Counted from the first letter of the stretch, positions 11,796 through 27,931 are shown. The stretch is 28,613 nucleotides of DNA from Anaeromyces robustus (GCA_002104895.1 MCFG01000568.1:1-28613); one strand, 5' to 3'. The notes: generated by a model not told the origin, from the sequence alone. Program-made: numbers and translations.

Positions 11796-12479
11796 GGAAT
11801 AAAATAAAGAATATATATAAAAAAAAAAAACAATTTCTTTATTTAGTATAAATATAAACTAATACCTTTAAACAAAATTTTATATTATCTTTTTTACATA
11901 TAATACTTTTTTCACTTTTAAATAGATATATTCTATTTTCTAAAAGAAATAAATAAGAATATATATATAAAGAAATAAGTTTCAATAAAGAAATAATAAA
12001 TATAAGTAAAAGTAATATTTAATACCTAAATACATAAATATAAATATTAAAATAATTAACAAAAAATATTATATTTGAATTCTAAGTCTAACATTTATTT
12101 AATACTTATCTCTTTATTATTATAATTGGCATACAAACAGATTACAAACTTTTACAAATTTATTATTGAAAATGTATTAATAAAAAAAAATAAAATAATA
12201 AAAGTTAATCATAAATATAATAATAAAAAAAAAAGGAAAAGAAAAAGAAAAACTACTTAAAAGTTTTTTTTTTTTTTTTTTTTACAGAAATATATCAAAA
12301 TATCATAATAATTAAAATAAAATTCATATAATTATTCAATAATAATTTGGATTATATTATTTACAATAATTACATATAAAATATTAAAAATAAAAAAAAA
12401 TAAAAACATTTATAATTTATATATCCAAACAATTAAAATAAAATTCGTATATAATTCTCTTTATAAAAATTAATTAAAA
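7912..12479. other. AT-rich intergenic region with tandem repeats
   Basis: No coding frame is supported. It holds an imperfect ~250-bp tandem repeat (about 8108-8830), a 29-bp direct duplication (about 9222-9280), TAA/TAATAA runs (9500-9540, 10880-10910), an ATGAAT hexamer patch near 10911-10940, an ATT array (about 11752-11792) and many homopolymers. The last part should contain the promoter of the Vtc4-type gene, but no motif stands out. Confidence 0.65.
8108..8830. repeat. Imperfect tandem repeat, about 240-260 bp, three copies
   Basis: A GTACCAGATATATTTTTTAT block recurs at 8301, 8560 and 8800 (spacings 259 and 240), each time preceded by an ATTATTG...TAAT(C/T)TAAT segment. ACTAAAGTTAATA...TTTTTATAGG recurs near 8120 and 8333, and a shortened TATAGG form lies near 8595. 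Between these blocks lie A-rich GTAAA/AATAAAA stretches that vary in length. The repeats are diverged, and open frames across them are low-complexity Phe/Tyr strings. Confidence 0.75.
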
Positions 12480-15557
<3,078 letters not shown>

Positions 15558-16903
15558 ATAAATAAAAAATAATAAAAAAAAAAAAAAAAAAAAAAAAAGG
15601 CAGTAATATAATTAAGTAACAAATATAGTCACTCTTTTTTTTTTTTTTTTTTTTTTTTTTCTTTCATATATTATTCAATAATTTTTTATATATATTTTAT
15701 CACAGAAAAAAAAAGTTTTTTATTTTAAAAAAATTTTTTTTATTCTCTTTTTTTTTTTTTTACAATATATAAGTCATTAATGAAAGACAGTATTAAAAAT
15801 AGTTAGGAAATATTTATTTATACGATTAAAGATTTCATATGCTCAAATATCTTTCTTTTTTTTTTTTCAAATTTTATATAGGTATGAATTATTAATATTT
15901 CTTTATATATATACATTTATTTATGTCATTAAATAATGCATATAAACATATAAATATATATATATATATAAGAATATTATTAATTTCTTTTTACTTTTTA
16001 TTTTTATTTTTTCTATACTCTCTTCATATCCCAAAATTTTGTTAAATATAAAAAAAATAATATTTATAATAGAATTTAATATTTGAGATATTAAACCTAA
16101 ATATATACAAAAAAAAGAAAAAAAAATTAAATGATAAGAAAGAGAATAATATACTAACATTTTTAAATATTATAATTATTTATAGGTTATTTATTTATTT
16201 ATTTATTTTCTTTTTTTTTTTTTTTTTTCTCTCTTAATATATCAAATATAGCATTTAACAAAATGAATTTTTTTAATTTTATATAAAATTATACATAAAG
16301 TAAACAAAAATCAGAATTAACAAAATTATAATTAAAAAAAAAGTAATAACTAAAAAAATACAATTAATATATAAAAAAAAAATTAATAATAATGATGATA
16401 AAATCAATACACATAATTAAAATTTTAAATAAATAATAAATAAAAATTAAAACAATTAAAAAAAAAAAATAATAAGGCAAAAAAAAAATATATATATATA
16501 TAAATCTAAAATTAAATCAAAATAAAGAAAAATAATAAAAAATAATAATAAAAAAAAAAAAAAAAAAAAAAACTGTTTCTTTGTTTCGATTTTTTGTGTT
16601 ATTTAAAAAAGAAAAAAATTTTATTTTTCTAATATATTATTACTAATAAAAACATAGAAATGGATACTCATAAAAAAAACAAATAGTAATATTATTGATA
16701 TATACTATGAGTTTGAGTTTTTAAAGTTAGTTTTATGTTAGGAGATATGATTCATAATAACTAATAATAAAATATTATTATAATTATTTACTTATAAAAC
16801 CAAATATTTAGAAAGTATGAATTTTGGCAATTTCAAAGTATGGATTAAGTAATAAATTATAAACTTAATTACTACATATTAAAAAGTAATAAAAAAATAA
16901 TAA

Positions 16904-17035
16904 AACATAATTTATCATATAGTTTTTTTTTTTAAAAGATTTTAATTTTAACATAATTTATCATATAGTTTTTTTTTTTAAAAGATTTTAATTTTAACAT
17001 AATTTATCATATAGTTTTTTTTTAAAAAGTTTTTA
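16904..17035. repeat. 46-bp tandem repeat, nearly three units
   Basis: AACATAATTTATCATATAG followed by a T-run and AAAGATTTTAATTTT recurs with a period of 46 (AAC positions 16904, 16950 and 16996). The third unit is diverged after the T-run. Confidence 0.8.
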
Positions 17036-17300
17036 ATTATAAAGTTTTATTTTTATTTTTTATTTTTTATTTTTTATTTTTTTTTTTTTTTTTTTTAATT
17101 TTTCAATTATTGACTATGAAAAATCTATTATTTATATTATTAATAGAATTAATTATTTTTTACAATGATTTTTTTTTTTTTTTAAAAAAAATTATACATG
17201 TAATTTTTTTATTTTATTATAAAAATTATGATTACGATTATTATTTATATATAATATTTATATATAAATATAATTATTGTTAAGATTAGTTACGAAGATT

Positions 17301-17332
<32 letters not shown>

Positions 17333-17531
17333 AATTATTAATTATTATTATATTGTTATTTTTTTTTTCTTTTAAAATTAAATACATCTTATAATTATGT
17401 ATACTATTTTATAGTGTTTTTTTTTTTTTTTTTTGGTATTTATATATATATTATATATTATGCTATAATATATATTATATATATAATTAATTATTTCAAT
17501 TATTCATTTGTTAATTATTTTATTCCAATAT

Positions 17532-17532
<1 letters not shown>

Positions 17533-17568
<36 letters not shown>

Positions 17569-17578
17569 CTTAAATATT
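17533..17578. repeat. Uninterrupted T46 homopolymer
   Basis: A run of 46 T, the longest homopolymer in the window. It is not preceded on the complementary strand by a recognisable AATAAA-bearing element, so it is listed as a simple repeat rather than a retroelement tail. Confidence 0.9.
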
Positions 17579-18227
17579 AAGTAATTTTTTAAAGAAAAAA
17601 AAAAAGTGTAAATATTTTTAATGATAATTTAATATTATTAAAAAAGGAAATTATCAAATAAAAATATTTTTTTAATTCAATGTACATTTTTATTTTATAT
17701 ATATCATTTTTGGCTATTATTATTATTATTCTTTTTTTATATAAAAAATAATAAATAATATTTATATTTATATTATTTTTTGTTTTTCTTTTTAAATCAA
17801 CAATCCTTTGTTTTTTGTTATTGTTGAATTCATATATAAATATATGCATATATATTACTTTTACAATAGTGAATATATTATATACATATATAATATATAT
17901 AGGGTGTTTCCCATTGTGATTTTTTGAAGGTATTTTTTTTTTTTTAATTTATTAATTTTTATTTTATTTATTATATTTTACTTTATTTTATTTTATTTTA
18001 TATTTTATTTTATTTTATATTTTATTTTATATTTTTTTTTTTTATTTTATATTTTATTTTATTTTTTTCTTTTTGCTTTAATTTTTCTTTAGTTATTAAT
18101 AGTTATATTTTATTGTTTAGTAAATTAACAATATTGTATGGTATTGTATTGTATTTGTTTTATTTGATTTGATTTGATTTGATTTGATTATATTATCTTA
18201 TATTATATTTTGACTTTTATTTTGATT

Positions 18228-18260
<33 letters not shown>

Positions 18261-18333
18261 TATTTTTAAAACTTTTTTGTTATTTATTAATCGCATAAAT
18301 ATATATTGTTATTATTATGATTAATATTTATTA

Positions 18334-21300
18334 TTAATCTGAGCTTGATCTTGGAAGGGTTGGACTTGATGAATCATTTAATTTAGATTTTAATGATGTA
18401 TCCAATTGATTTGATAAATTAGAATTAACAATAGTTTGTGCTGGTTTACTAAATGGTGAAGGTGATTTTGATGAAACAATATTATTTGAATAAGATCGTG
18501 CTCTATTAACTAATGATGTATAACTATTAACTTGTGAATTGGAATGTGAACGATTTCTCATAATACCTTCGGGGAAACATGGTGCAATGTTTTTCATGGA
18601 ATTGTAGGATTGTTGACTAGGGTCTAAACTAGATTTTGAAACTTTAGTGGATAAAGGAATTTTTGATTGTGAGGATGAGGAATATAAATGATGTGAGGAA
18701 TAAGAATTAACATTGGAATAATTGATAAACTTTGATTTACCTTTATTGGTATGAGAAGTGGAAAGTAATTGATTATCTGTAATAGAAGGTTTTATATTTG
18801 ATGAATATATATTTGTGTTATTATTTGAAATAGCACTTACGGATTGTGAATGGGTTAAAGAAGGTGATGGTGCATATAATAATTCTTTATCTGAAAAAGA
18901 TCCAGCAGAAAAATCAGATGAATAAGATGATGGAGAATGTTCTGGTGAATTTATACTACTTTTCATACTAGTATAATTAAATAAGCTATTAATATTATTA
19001 ACATTTGAAGTTGAAAGTTTATTGCTACTTAATTTGGAAGTAACAGCAGTTTGAGTTTGAGAATTAGAACGTTGACGTGTACGTGAAACAGATCGAGATT
19101 CCGATCGAGATTTTGATTTAGATCGTTGTTCAGATCTTGAATGGGATCTTGACCTTGTTGTAGTATATGATTTTTGAGAATCATTATTATTACTAGTACT
19201 TGTACTATTATTGTTATTGTTATTATTACTATTACCCGTTATACTACTGAGAGCTTCTAATTTCATATTAGAATTTGATCGAGAACGACTACCGGAATAG
19301 TTAATAGCAATTTCAGGTTTAGAGTTAGATCTAGGACGATAACCACTACTACTAGGTAAGTCAACGTTAATATCAGGTCTAGAATTTGAACGTGACCGGA
19401 AATACGTATTTGGTATGGCATTAACATCATTACGGGAATTGGATCTTGATCTCGATCTATAGAAATTTTTCGTACCACTAGTATCACCTGGTTTAGATGA
19501 ATTTTCTCTATCACTCTCATAAGTTTTTAAACTTCCATTAGAAAATTTTCTTCTGTTAGATGAAGATGACTCGGATCGATTTAATGGTTTATTTTTACCT
19601 TTGAAAAGATTTGAATTTTCACGATAAAGTTTAGTCATTGATTTAGGGGGTGATGACTCAAAGAATGATGAAGATGTAGGAGATACAATATCAGAATCAG
19701 AATAAGAATCTGTATACTTTTCCAATGCTTCATCATTAATTTGACCATTCAAATATTCATCATCACTATCACTTAAGACATATGGTTCGGCATCAAAATA
19801 AGTTCCATTATTATCAATGCTACCATTTGTAGTTTCATACAAATTTCTACTTTTAAAAGTAGATGTACTTTTTACACTTTCACTTCGTAAAGGATAATTT
19901 TCATTATTATTCATATAACTGGTACTACTGGATACTTGATAAGATGATGATATTAAATTTCCATCTTTAATAAATAATGGACTATTATTATTTTTACTAA
20001 CTTTTTGGGTATCATAAATCAAATCATCATTAGCACTTAGTTTAATATTTTTTTCACTCACACCACGACGTATACGTGGTTGTACATAATCTTTAGAATT
20101 ATATACAACATTAAATCTTGAACCCGCTACAGGAGATTTACTTTGAGATGATGATGATGGTATTACAGGTGTTCTGGTATTTATATTTAAACCATTCTTT
20201 ATGTTATGCACTTTAGGTGATTTTGTATTACTACTAGGTGAAAAATCAGGTGGACTACCGACAACTGGAGAACGTGATGAAAGATATGATTTGTTTTGAT
20301 AAATAATTGTTGGTGTACTATTCTTCCGTTGATATTGTAAATTAGGGGTACTAATTTTATTTTGGTATTGTAATTTTGGCGTTGTCATTGATTGTGAGCT
20401 TGGAGATCCAGGTATAACCTTTGGAGATGGTTTAATATTTGTCTTTTATAATGATAAATAATTAATTATTATTATTAATAAAAATAAAAAATAATTAATA
20501 TCATAAAAAAATATACTATAAAAAAATTATAATTTTATAATATCATTTATGTAATATATATAATGTATTATAATTATATACCATTGAAGAAGGCATTTGT
20601 GGTACAGAAATTGAATCATTTTGAATTGAGTATTCCATTAATGACTTATAAATATCAGTATATCCTTGTGCTAAAGCAATGTCAATTGGAGTGCAACCAT
20701 ACTGATCTTCAATATCCGGATCAGCACCACGTTCTAATAAATAATCAACTACTTGAATATGTCCATTTGATGCTGCAAAATGTAATGGGGTTGGACCTTT
20801 TATTTTATCATTACTTTATTATTACATAATATATATGATAATTTAATATATTTTAATTTATATGATAAATATGTATATAAATCAATAATAATTATAATGT
20901 ATTATATTAGATAAAATAAAATAATAATAAAATAAAAAAATTATTACTTTATTTCTGTTCCATCAGGCATTGTAGAACCTCTTCTACAATTTACATTTGC
21001 ACCTCTTGTAATCAAATATTTTAATATGGCTAATTGACCGAAACCTGCAGCCACATGAATTGCTTTATTATGTAATATTATAAATTATTTATATACCAAA
21101 AAAAATATTAATAATAATAATTTATAAAAATTAAAATTTATAAATATATATTACTTATTATCTAAAGTTAAAAATTATATATATATATAAAAGAATATCT
21201 ATATATAAATATAAAATAAATATAAATATACCTTGTAATCCATTTACAGAAGAATGTATTGACTGACCATTATCTAAAGCAAATCTTATCATACCAATAT

Positions 21301-21599
21301 TACCTATTATTATTTATGTATTATATAATTATTTAATATTAATATCAACATATATTTATAAATAAATCTAATCAAAAAATCATAGTGGTAATCTAAAATT
21401 ATATGTTATTATGTTATAATTGTCTATATATAATCAATATTATACCTGATATAACTGCTGAATGCATATGTAAATCTACATATGTTGTATTTTGAGGAAC
21501 TGGGTTACTTTTTGTATTTATATCAGTCTGTGATTTAAAATGCTTTAATTTTCCTAATACCGGAGAAGGTATAGGAGAAAAAGCTGCTAATGCTTTCAT
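18334..21599 (-). CDS. Ankyrin-repeat protein with long serine/arginine-rich disordered tail (five exons)
   Basis: Exons in transcript order: 21599-21446, 21303-21232, 21062-20948, 20813-20582 and 20442-18334; GT-AG introns of 134-169 bases join in frame to 893 aa. About 40 N-terminal residues precede four ankyrin repeats at ~44-75, 76-113 (AIHVAAGFGQLAILKYLI), 118-150 (GPTPLHFAASNGH) and 151-182. Residues ~190-893 are disordered, rich in Ser, Asn and SP sites. They include three TP-x-QYQ-like repeats at 210-242, an acidic DSDDEY patch near 415-422, four RSRSNSR-type repeats at ~519-583 and an RS/KS dipeptide stretch at ~620-651. Ankyrin repeats bind partner proteins; the tail looks like a multisite kinase substrate. 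The two-part plan recalls fungal ankyrin scaffolds such as Avo2 of TORC2, but I cannot claim orthology. The acceptor at 20813 was chosen because the nearer one at 20793 breaks the frame. Confidence 0.87.
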
Positions 21600-23266
21600 A
21601 TTTATATTTTTATTAAAAATCTTTTATAATATGAAAAAATATATAGCTTGAAGTCGTTATTTTTTTTTCTTAATAATTTTAATTCCTTATTACTTAATAT
21701 TAAATATATTTAACAAAAAATAATTTATTATATAATATTTAATTAAATTCATTTATTAATAATAAAATTTCAATTTGATATTTAAGAAAAATAAATGTAA
21801 GTGTCAAGAAATATTTCTTACATATATTTTTATGTGTTGGTATTAAAATTTTGATAGATATAAATATTTTATAAAATTATTAATATATAATATAAATATA
21901 ATATTTCGATTACAAAGATTAAGTTATAAAGAAGTATGATTTTAAAAAATTTTAATCAAAACTAATATTTATTATTATAATTATTATTATTATTATTATT
22001 GACTTTTATGTTTTTTGTTTTTTGTTTTTTTTTTTTTTTTTGCTTTTTTTTTTTCTGTTTTTTGTTTTTTTTTTTTTTTTTTTTTTAATTTTTTATTTTT
22101 ATTTTATTATTTTGTATTTTTATTTATAAATTTATTATGTTATTCTCTTGTTAGAAAGCTTTTTGATTCATAATATTTTTTTCTAAAAAAAAAATAAATA
22201 TCTTTTTGAAATATTAAAATATTATAAAATAATTTAAAACTATTACATGCGTAATAAATAAATTGTAATTGATTTTTATTATATATCATAAAAAAAGGTA
22301 TATTTTTTAACTATAATTAGTCTATATATCATATATTTTTTATAATATACAAAATATATATATATTCAGTAGTTAAAAAAAGAATTCAATAATAAATTAT
22401 ATATATACAAATATTGTTTGTCACTTAAATGTTGTTTATTGCTATTATTATACTAATATTCTTTTATTATTTACTAATTATTATGTGAATGTAAAAAAAG
22501 TATCGAAATAAATCTGATTTTTATACATATGAAAGAAAAGTGATAAATAAAAAAAAATTGGAAAATTGAATTATAAAATAATAAATATATTTGTGTGATA
22601 TTATTATATTATTATAATTATTATTATTATTGTTATTATTTAAATCTTACACATAAAATTACAAATTATTATAATAATAAATAAATGTATTATCAGAAAT
22701 TAAAATGTAATTTTTAAATCTGTAAAAATTAAATAATAAAATAATAATAAATTATAAGATATAAAATAATAATAAAAAAAATTTTTTTCTTATTAATAAT
22801 TTTTTCGGATTATATGTTTGATGTTTAAATAGTAAATAATATATTCTATTATCATTTATTGTAATATATAATAATATATTAAGTTTATGTTTTTCCTTAA
22901 AAAATATATATTAATATTATTTATTTAAATAATTATATTTAATAATTTTAATATTATTTAAATAATAATTATATATATCCATATTTATTATTAACAATAT
23001 TATAATTTAATAACAATATTATAATATTATCTTTTTTCATGTAGTTAATTATTTATAATTATTTTAATTCGTTTAAAATAATTAATATAAATATATATGA
23101 TTTTACTATTTCCAACTTTAATTAATAATATTTTTATAAAATTTATTTGTGACCATTAAATAATAGGTTATTAACTTTGAAAAGATAATCAAATCATCGA
23201 GCATAAAAAATTTTCTTTTTTTATATTATATATATATATAATTTATTTTATTAAAAAGGCATATAA

Positions 23267-23309
<43 letters not shown>

Positions 23310-23577
23310 ATTCAATATTTTATGACTTTTTTTAATTAATTAATTAATTTATTATTCACTTATTTATAATATATTCATTAATTAATTTATTATTCACTTA
23401 TTTATAATATATTCATTAATTAATTTATTTATTCATTTATTCGATTATTAATTAATCTATCTATTTATTTATTTATTTATCTATTTATCTATTTATATAT
23501 TTATCTACTTATTTATTTATATATTTATCTACTTATTTATTTATTTATTTATTTATTATTTATTTATTTATTTATTT

Positions 23578-23727
<150 letters not shown>

Positions 23728-24125
23728 ATAATGATAATGCAACACCCTGATAATACATACTATAGTTTTAATAATTAATATAACCATTTCATTATATAAT
23801 ATAAATATCAATAATTCATTTATAATATTATGATTGTGATTATAATTAACGTGTATATTCAAACATTATAAGTCACTAAATGTTTCAGATATTTTACTAT
23901 TTTAGTTAAATATCATTTATCTATAAAAATTAAATGTACAAACACATAAAAATTTTTATGTATTTTCTTATTTATTATTAATAATTAATTTATGATGACA
24001 TCAGAATAATATATTAATAATATATTACAATATATTTTAACTAAAAATAAAAATTATTTATATATTTAAAGATATTTAAAGTATATATACAAATATCATA
24101 TTCAATTTGTAATTAATTATTTAAA

Positions 24126-24253
<128 letters not shown>

Positions 24254-24777
24254 ATAAAATATAATTATATAAAATATATTATTTTTATGTTGCACAGTGG
24301 GCTATAATTTTGTTATATTTTTTTATCAAAAGAATTTTAAAAAAATAGTTCTTAATGAAAAAATATAATTAAGAGTAGTCTTTTTAAAGTTATTATGAAA
24401 AATCAATAAAAAATAATAATTATGATAAATATTTAATATTAAATGATTAATTCGAACAGAGTGGTTTTATTATTATTAATATTATGGATTTATAATGTTA
24501 TTTATTTTGTTTAATTTCATCGATTTTAAATAAAATTAGACAAAAATGGGTACATTAATTTTAAATACATTATTTATATTACTTTCCTTTTGTTTTATTA
24601 TATATAAAAAGTTTTTTCAATTATATAATGAAAAATAAATTATCTTAATAATAAACAAATAGCGGTTTAAATACACTATTGAAATTGAAATATTGAATAC
24701 TATATATTATTTCTATCGAAATAGATATTCATTTATTATTAGAGGAAATCATATTATTGCAATTGAAATAGTCCATG

Positions 24778-24863
24778 TTTAGTAAGGCTGATATAAAATA
24801 TCATTAATGCTTTCATAACATTTAGTAAGACTGATATGAAATATCATTAACACTTTAAATATA
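24778..24863. repeat. 43-bp direct duplication, two diverged units
   Basis: TTTAGTAAG(G/A)CTGATAT(A/G)AAATATCATTAA recurs with a period of 43 (24778 and 24821). The copies differ at several positions. Confidence 0.75.
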
Positions 24864-25612
24864 TGTTTCATATCTAGAACAAATATCCTACCTAAAATAG
24901 AAGTAAATTTATATCAAAAATATAATAACTCAAAAATGTTGGTAATAATTGGTACAATTTTTGATAAAAAAAAAAAAAAAATTCTAACCTCACAAAGTAT
25001 AAACAAAAAATTCAATTGAATTTTTGATGTGATATTATTTTAACTAAAAAAAAAAGTAAACATAGTAATAATAAATCATGTCTTTTAAAAAAAAAAAAAT
25101 AGGTTTAGAAAAGCATTTACAGAATTTATTATAAAATTATTACTTATATTTCTCTTATTTATAATAAATTATACCATGAATTATTAAATTCTTAAAGGGA
25201 GAAATTGCATATATTTTATTATATCTAACTTTTTGTCTTAATATTATTTTTAATTTTTTATATTTTTATAATGTTTTCTAATAATTCATATCATAAGGAA
25301 ATTATATTTTGTAATAATAAAAAAAAAAAAAAAAAAAGATAAATAAGCATAATTTCTTATTATCTATTCTTTTTTATAATTAAATAATGTACCAAATTTT
25401 TGTATTTCTTTTCTGTATTAATTGATGAATTAATTAAATAATTGAAAAATTTTAAAAAGTATTCATTATCAATAAAAATACTATTTATATTATAATTGGT
25501 ATAATAACAGTAAAAAAAATGTGAAAGACACACAATAACCGAAACAGGATAATCTGATTTACCTATGATAAGTAATTCATGCTACTATCTCCGTCTCACA
25601 TCAATATTTAGC

Positions 25613-25975
25613 TTTTCAAATGTATAATGTCCATCAAGGAAAGCGTTTTCAAATGTATAATGCCCATCAAGGAAAGCGTTTTCAAATGTATAATGCCCAT
25701 CAAGGAAAGCGTTTTCAAATGTATAACGCCCATCAAGGAAAGCGTTTTCAAACGTACAACGCCCATCAAGGAAAGCGTTTTCAAATGTATAATGCCCATC
25801 AAGGAAAGCGTTTTCAAATGTATAATGCCCATCAAGGAAAGCGTTTTCAAATGTATAATGCTCATCAAGGAAAGCGTTTTCAAATGTATAATGCTCATCA
25901 AGGAAAGCGTTTTCAAATGTATAATGCTCATCAAGGAAAGCGTTTTCAAATGTATAATGCCCATCAAGGAAACCG
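25613..25975. repeat. 33-bp minisatellite, 11 units
   Basis: Eleven head-to-tail units of exactly 33 bp starting at TTTTCAAATGTATAATG. Most differ by one or two bases. Units 8-10 share a GCTC variant where most others have GCCC, and unit 5 is the most diverged. On the minus strand each unit encodes 11 residues of the D(G/E)HYTFENAFL kind. Because 33 is divisible by three, frames on both strands stay open. Confidence 0.95.
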
Positions 25976-25987
25976 TTAAGTATCAAG

Positions 25988-26227
25988 CAATATATATTAT
26001 CTTTATAATTTTCGTTCAAGTCCATAGAAATTTAGTAATATATATTATCTTCATAATTTTCGTCCATATATATAGAAAATTGGTAATATATATTATCTTC
26101 ATAATTTTCGTCCATATATATAGAAAATTGATAATATATATTATCTTTATAATTTTCGTCCAGATATATAGAAAATTGGTAATATATATTATCTTCATAA
26201 TTTTCGTCCGAGTCCATAGAAATTTCC
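25988..26227. repeat. 48-bp minisatellite, 5 units
   Basis: Units start at 25988, 26036, 26084, 26132 and 26180. The two outer units share a variant (AAGTCCATAGAAATTT or GAGTCCATAGAAATTT), while the three inner units have an ATATATAGAAAATTG form. This suggests the inner units spread after two flanking units already existed. On the minus strand each unit encodes 16 residues. Confidence 0.95.
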
Positions 26228-26455
26228 AATGATTTATCTTCAATAGTTAAGGCAAGCTTCAAAAATAAATCTTCAGCGTAGTTAAGAATTGTATTTCTAT
26301 CTTGTTCAAAGACCTTACAATTGAAAATCCAATGAAAACATCTTTGTGTTGTCTTCAACACAGCGCTCAGGGAAATTTCCAAGAGTTGATTTACCTTCAA
26401 ACAAAAAAGACTTCCACAACAGAATGAAATACCACACAAAACTCCATAGTTGGAA

Positions 26456-27405
26456 TTTTTTTTTTTTTTTTTTTTTTTTTAGACTAATATTAATCCTTAT
26501 TTAAATAATTAATTTAAATTAAATATACATGTGAAATATAGAATACATTAAACAAAAAAATATACAATACATGAGATGTAAAATGAATAAAAATAATAAA
26601 AGATACAAAAAGAAAATGATAAAATTTATTTTCAGATATTAATTCTTTTTTTTTTTTAGACTTAGATTACAGATATTAATCAAAAATAATTAAAAAACAA
26701 AAAGTAAAGAAGTTAAACTTCTAACCTCTCATATTTTCTTTGATTAACTAATTATTATTAATAAATAACATAATATTTTTTGTTTTTCTTTTTTCTTTTT
26801 TTTTAGAAATGTGCTCATTTTATTAAAATTATTACATTTCTTTTTTCTTTCTTAATAATTATTTAATTAATTTTTTTAATAACATTACTAAATAAATTAA
26901 TAAATAATGTGAAATTGTTTCAAATAATGTCAGAAAAAAGCAACTAATAATAATTATTGATATTATTAAAGCGAAAAAATAGTATTAATAAAATATATAT
27001 TCTTGTTTGAAAAAAAAAGGTTAAATTAAAAAAAATCGAATGAACTAATTTATCATTAAGTTAAATAAATGAACTATTCATTTATTTTTAAAAAAATTTT
27101 ATTATATATTATTTTAATTGAAAATTGTTTATAATTAAAAGACCCATCTTTTAATTAAATAATCATTCAATAAAAGTTTTTTTTATTATAAAATAACAAT
27201 TTGTTATTTTTAAACTAAGATCATATGTGTTTTTGAAGTAATGATAAGGAGAAATAAAAGATAAAAGGCAACTTTTTTTTTTTTTTAGACTAGGACTAAT
27301 CTTTATTTAAAATACTAAACTTTGGCGAACAATACAATATATAGATATGTGCTTTTTAAGTAATGTGGAGGATTGTAATAAAATTAAAGACATTTACTAC
27401 ATATA
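26456..27405 (-). mobile_element. Cluster of retroelement-like 3' ends with poly(A) tails on the minus strand
   Basis: Read on the minus strand, four A-runs each directly follow TCT: A25 at 26456-26480, A12 at 26646-26657, A9 at 26796-26804 and A14 at 27273-27286. Three share an AGTCT end. The 27273 copy has AATAAA (27302-27307) 15 bases before its tail; the 26796 copy also has an AATAAA about 16 bases before the run; the 26456 copy has AATAAG. A poly(A) signal just upstream of a templated A-run is the mark of retroposed RNA. Apart from these ends, no coding sequence is recognisable in the segment. Confidence 0.45.
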
Positions 27406-27931
27406 TTAAGATTTTTTTAAAGTACATAATTTGTACATCATCTTTATTGAATTTAAATATGTACCAGATTCAGTCTGACACTTAAACAAACATTCCCATT
27501 CCTTTTTGTATGGACAATTGTTAATTCTATCACTAAAACCATAATCCCTTCCACCAATTAAAAAAATATAAATTCGATACCTATTAAATATTTTTTTATT
27601 ACCTAATATATCTATATTACTAATACTATTAATCCTCATATTATTACTACTTTTATAACCCTTAACAATATTATTAATTCTATTATCTACACTAGGGTTA
27701 TTACTGGTCCTAACTAAACTATTAAAAAGACTATCTAAAAAATAAAAAAAATTTCTATCTAGATCAGAGAAGTGATTAATACGAATATTTTTAAATAAGA
27801 AACAATTCTCTGATAACTGTCACAATGGAAACAAAATGAAAAAGAATTATTAATCATTTTAGCAGCTTTAGCAACTCTAGCATCAATTTTATATCCACAT
27901 CTTGCCCTAAGTATCCACCTAAAACCTTTGC

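Larger units (their letters stand above)
15558..18333. other. Low-complexity region between convergent genes
   Basis: It separates the 3' ends of the Vtc4-type gene (+) and the ankyrin gene (-). Contents are homopolymers (A-run about 15576-15598, T-runs near 15635-15660, 17533-17578 and 18229-18259), a 46-bp direct repeat at about 16904-17035, TTTTA and TTTGA pentanucleotide patches (about 17970-18060 and 18160-18188), and AT dinucleotides. No sequence resembling a VTC membrane domain exon was seen. Minus-strand open frames near 15921-16160 and 17589-17849 are low-complexity and unsupported. Confidence 0.65.
25585..26454 (-). pseudogene. Repeat-built reading frame interrupted by one stop codon
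   Basis: One minus-strand frame is open across 26454-25585 except for a single TAA at 26032-26034. Its first ~75 codons (to about 26228) are non-repetitive and include CFHWIFNCKVFEQDRNTIL. Then come 16-residue units of the MDENYEDNIYYQFSIY kind, then eleven 11-residue units of the DGHYTFENAFL kind, and a short end LNIDVRRR. The stop codon replaces a GAA present at the matching place of another 48-bp unit, so it is one substitution away from open. No convincing ATG opens this frame. The HWIFNC segment resembles the His/Cys finger that follows reverse transcriptase in LINE elements, so this may be a decayed element tail expanded by minisatellites, or a broken repeat-protein gene. Other frames of the 33-bp array are also open, so coding is not proven. 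Confidence 0.4.

Noticed and set aside
23340-23420. 39-bp duplication of TTAATTAATTTATTATTCAC-type sequence
   Set aside because: A local duplication of simple AT sequence beside an ATTT array; it needs no special explanation.
25627-26232. Plus-strand 201-codon open frame across both minisatellites
   Set aside because: It is open only because the 33- and 48-bp units contain no stop in that frame. The minus-strand frame has a non-repetitive protein-like lead and a better amino-acid composition.
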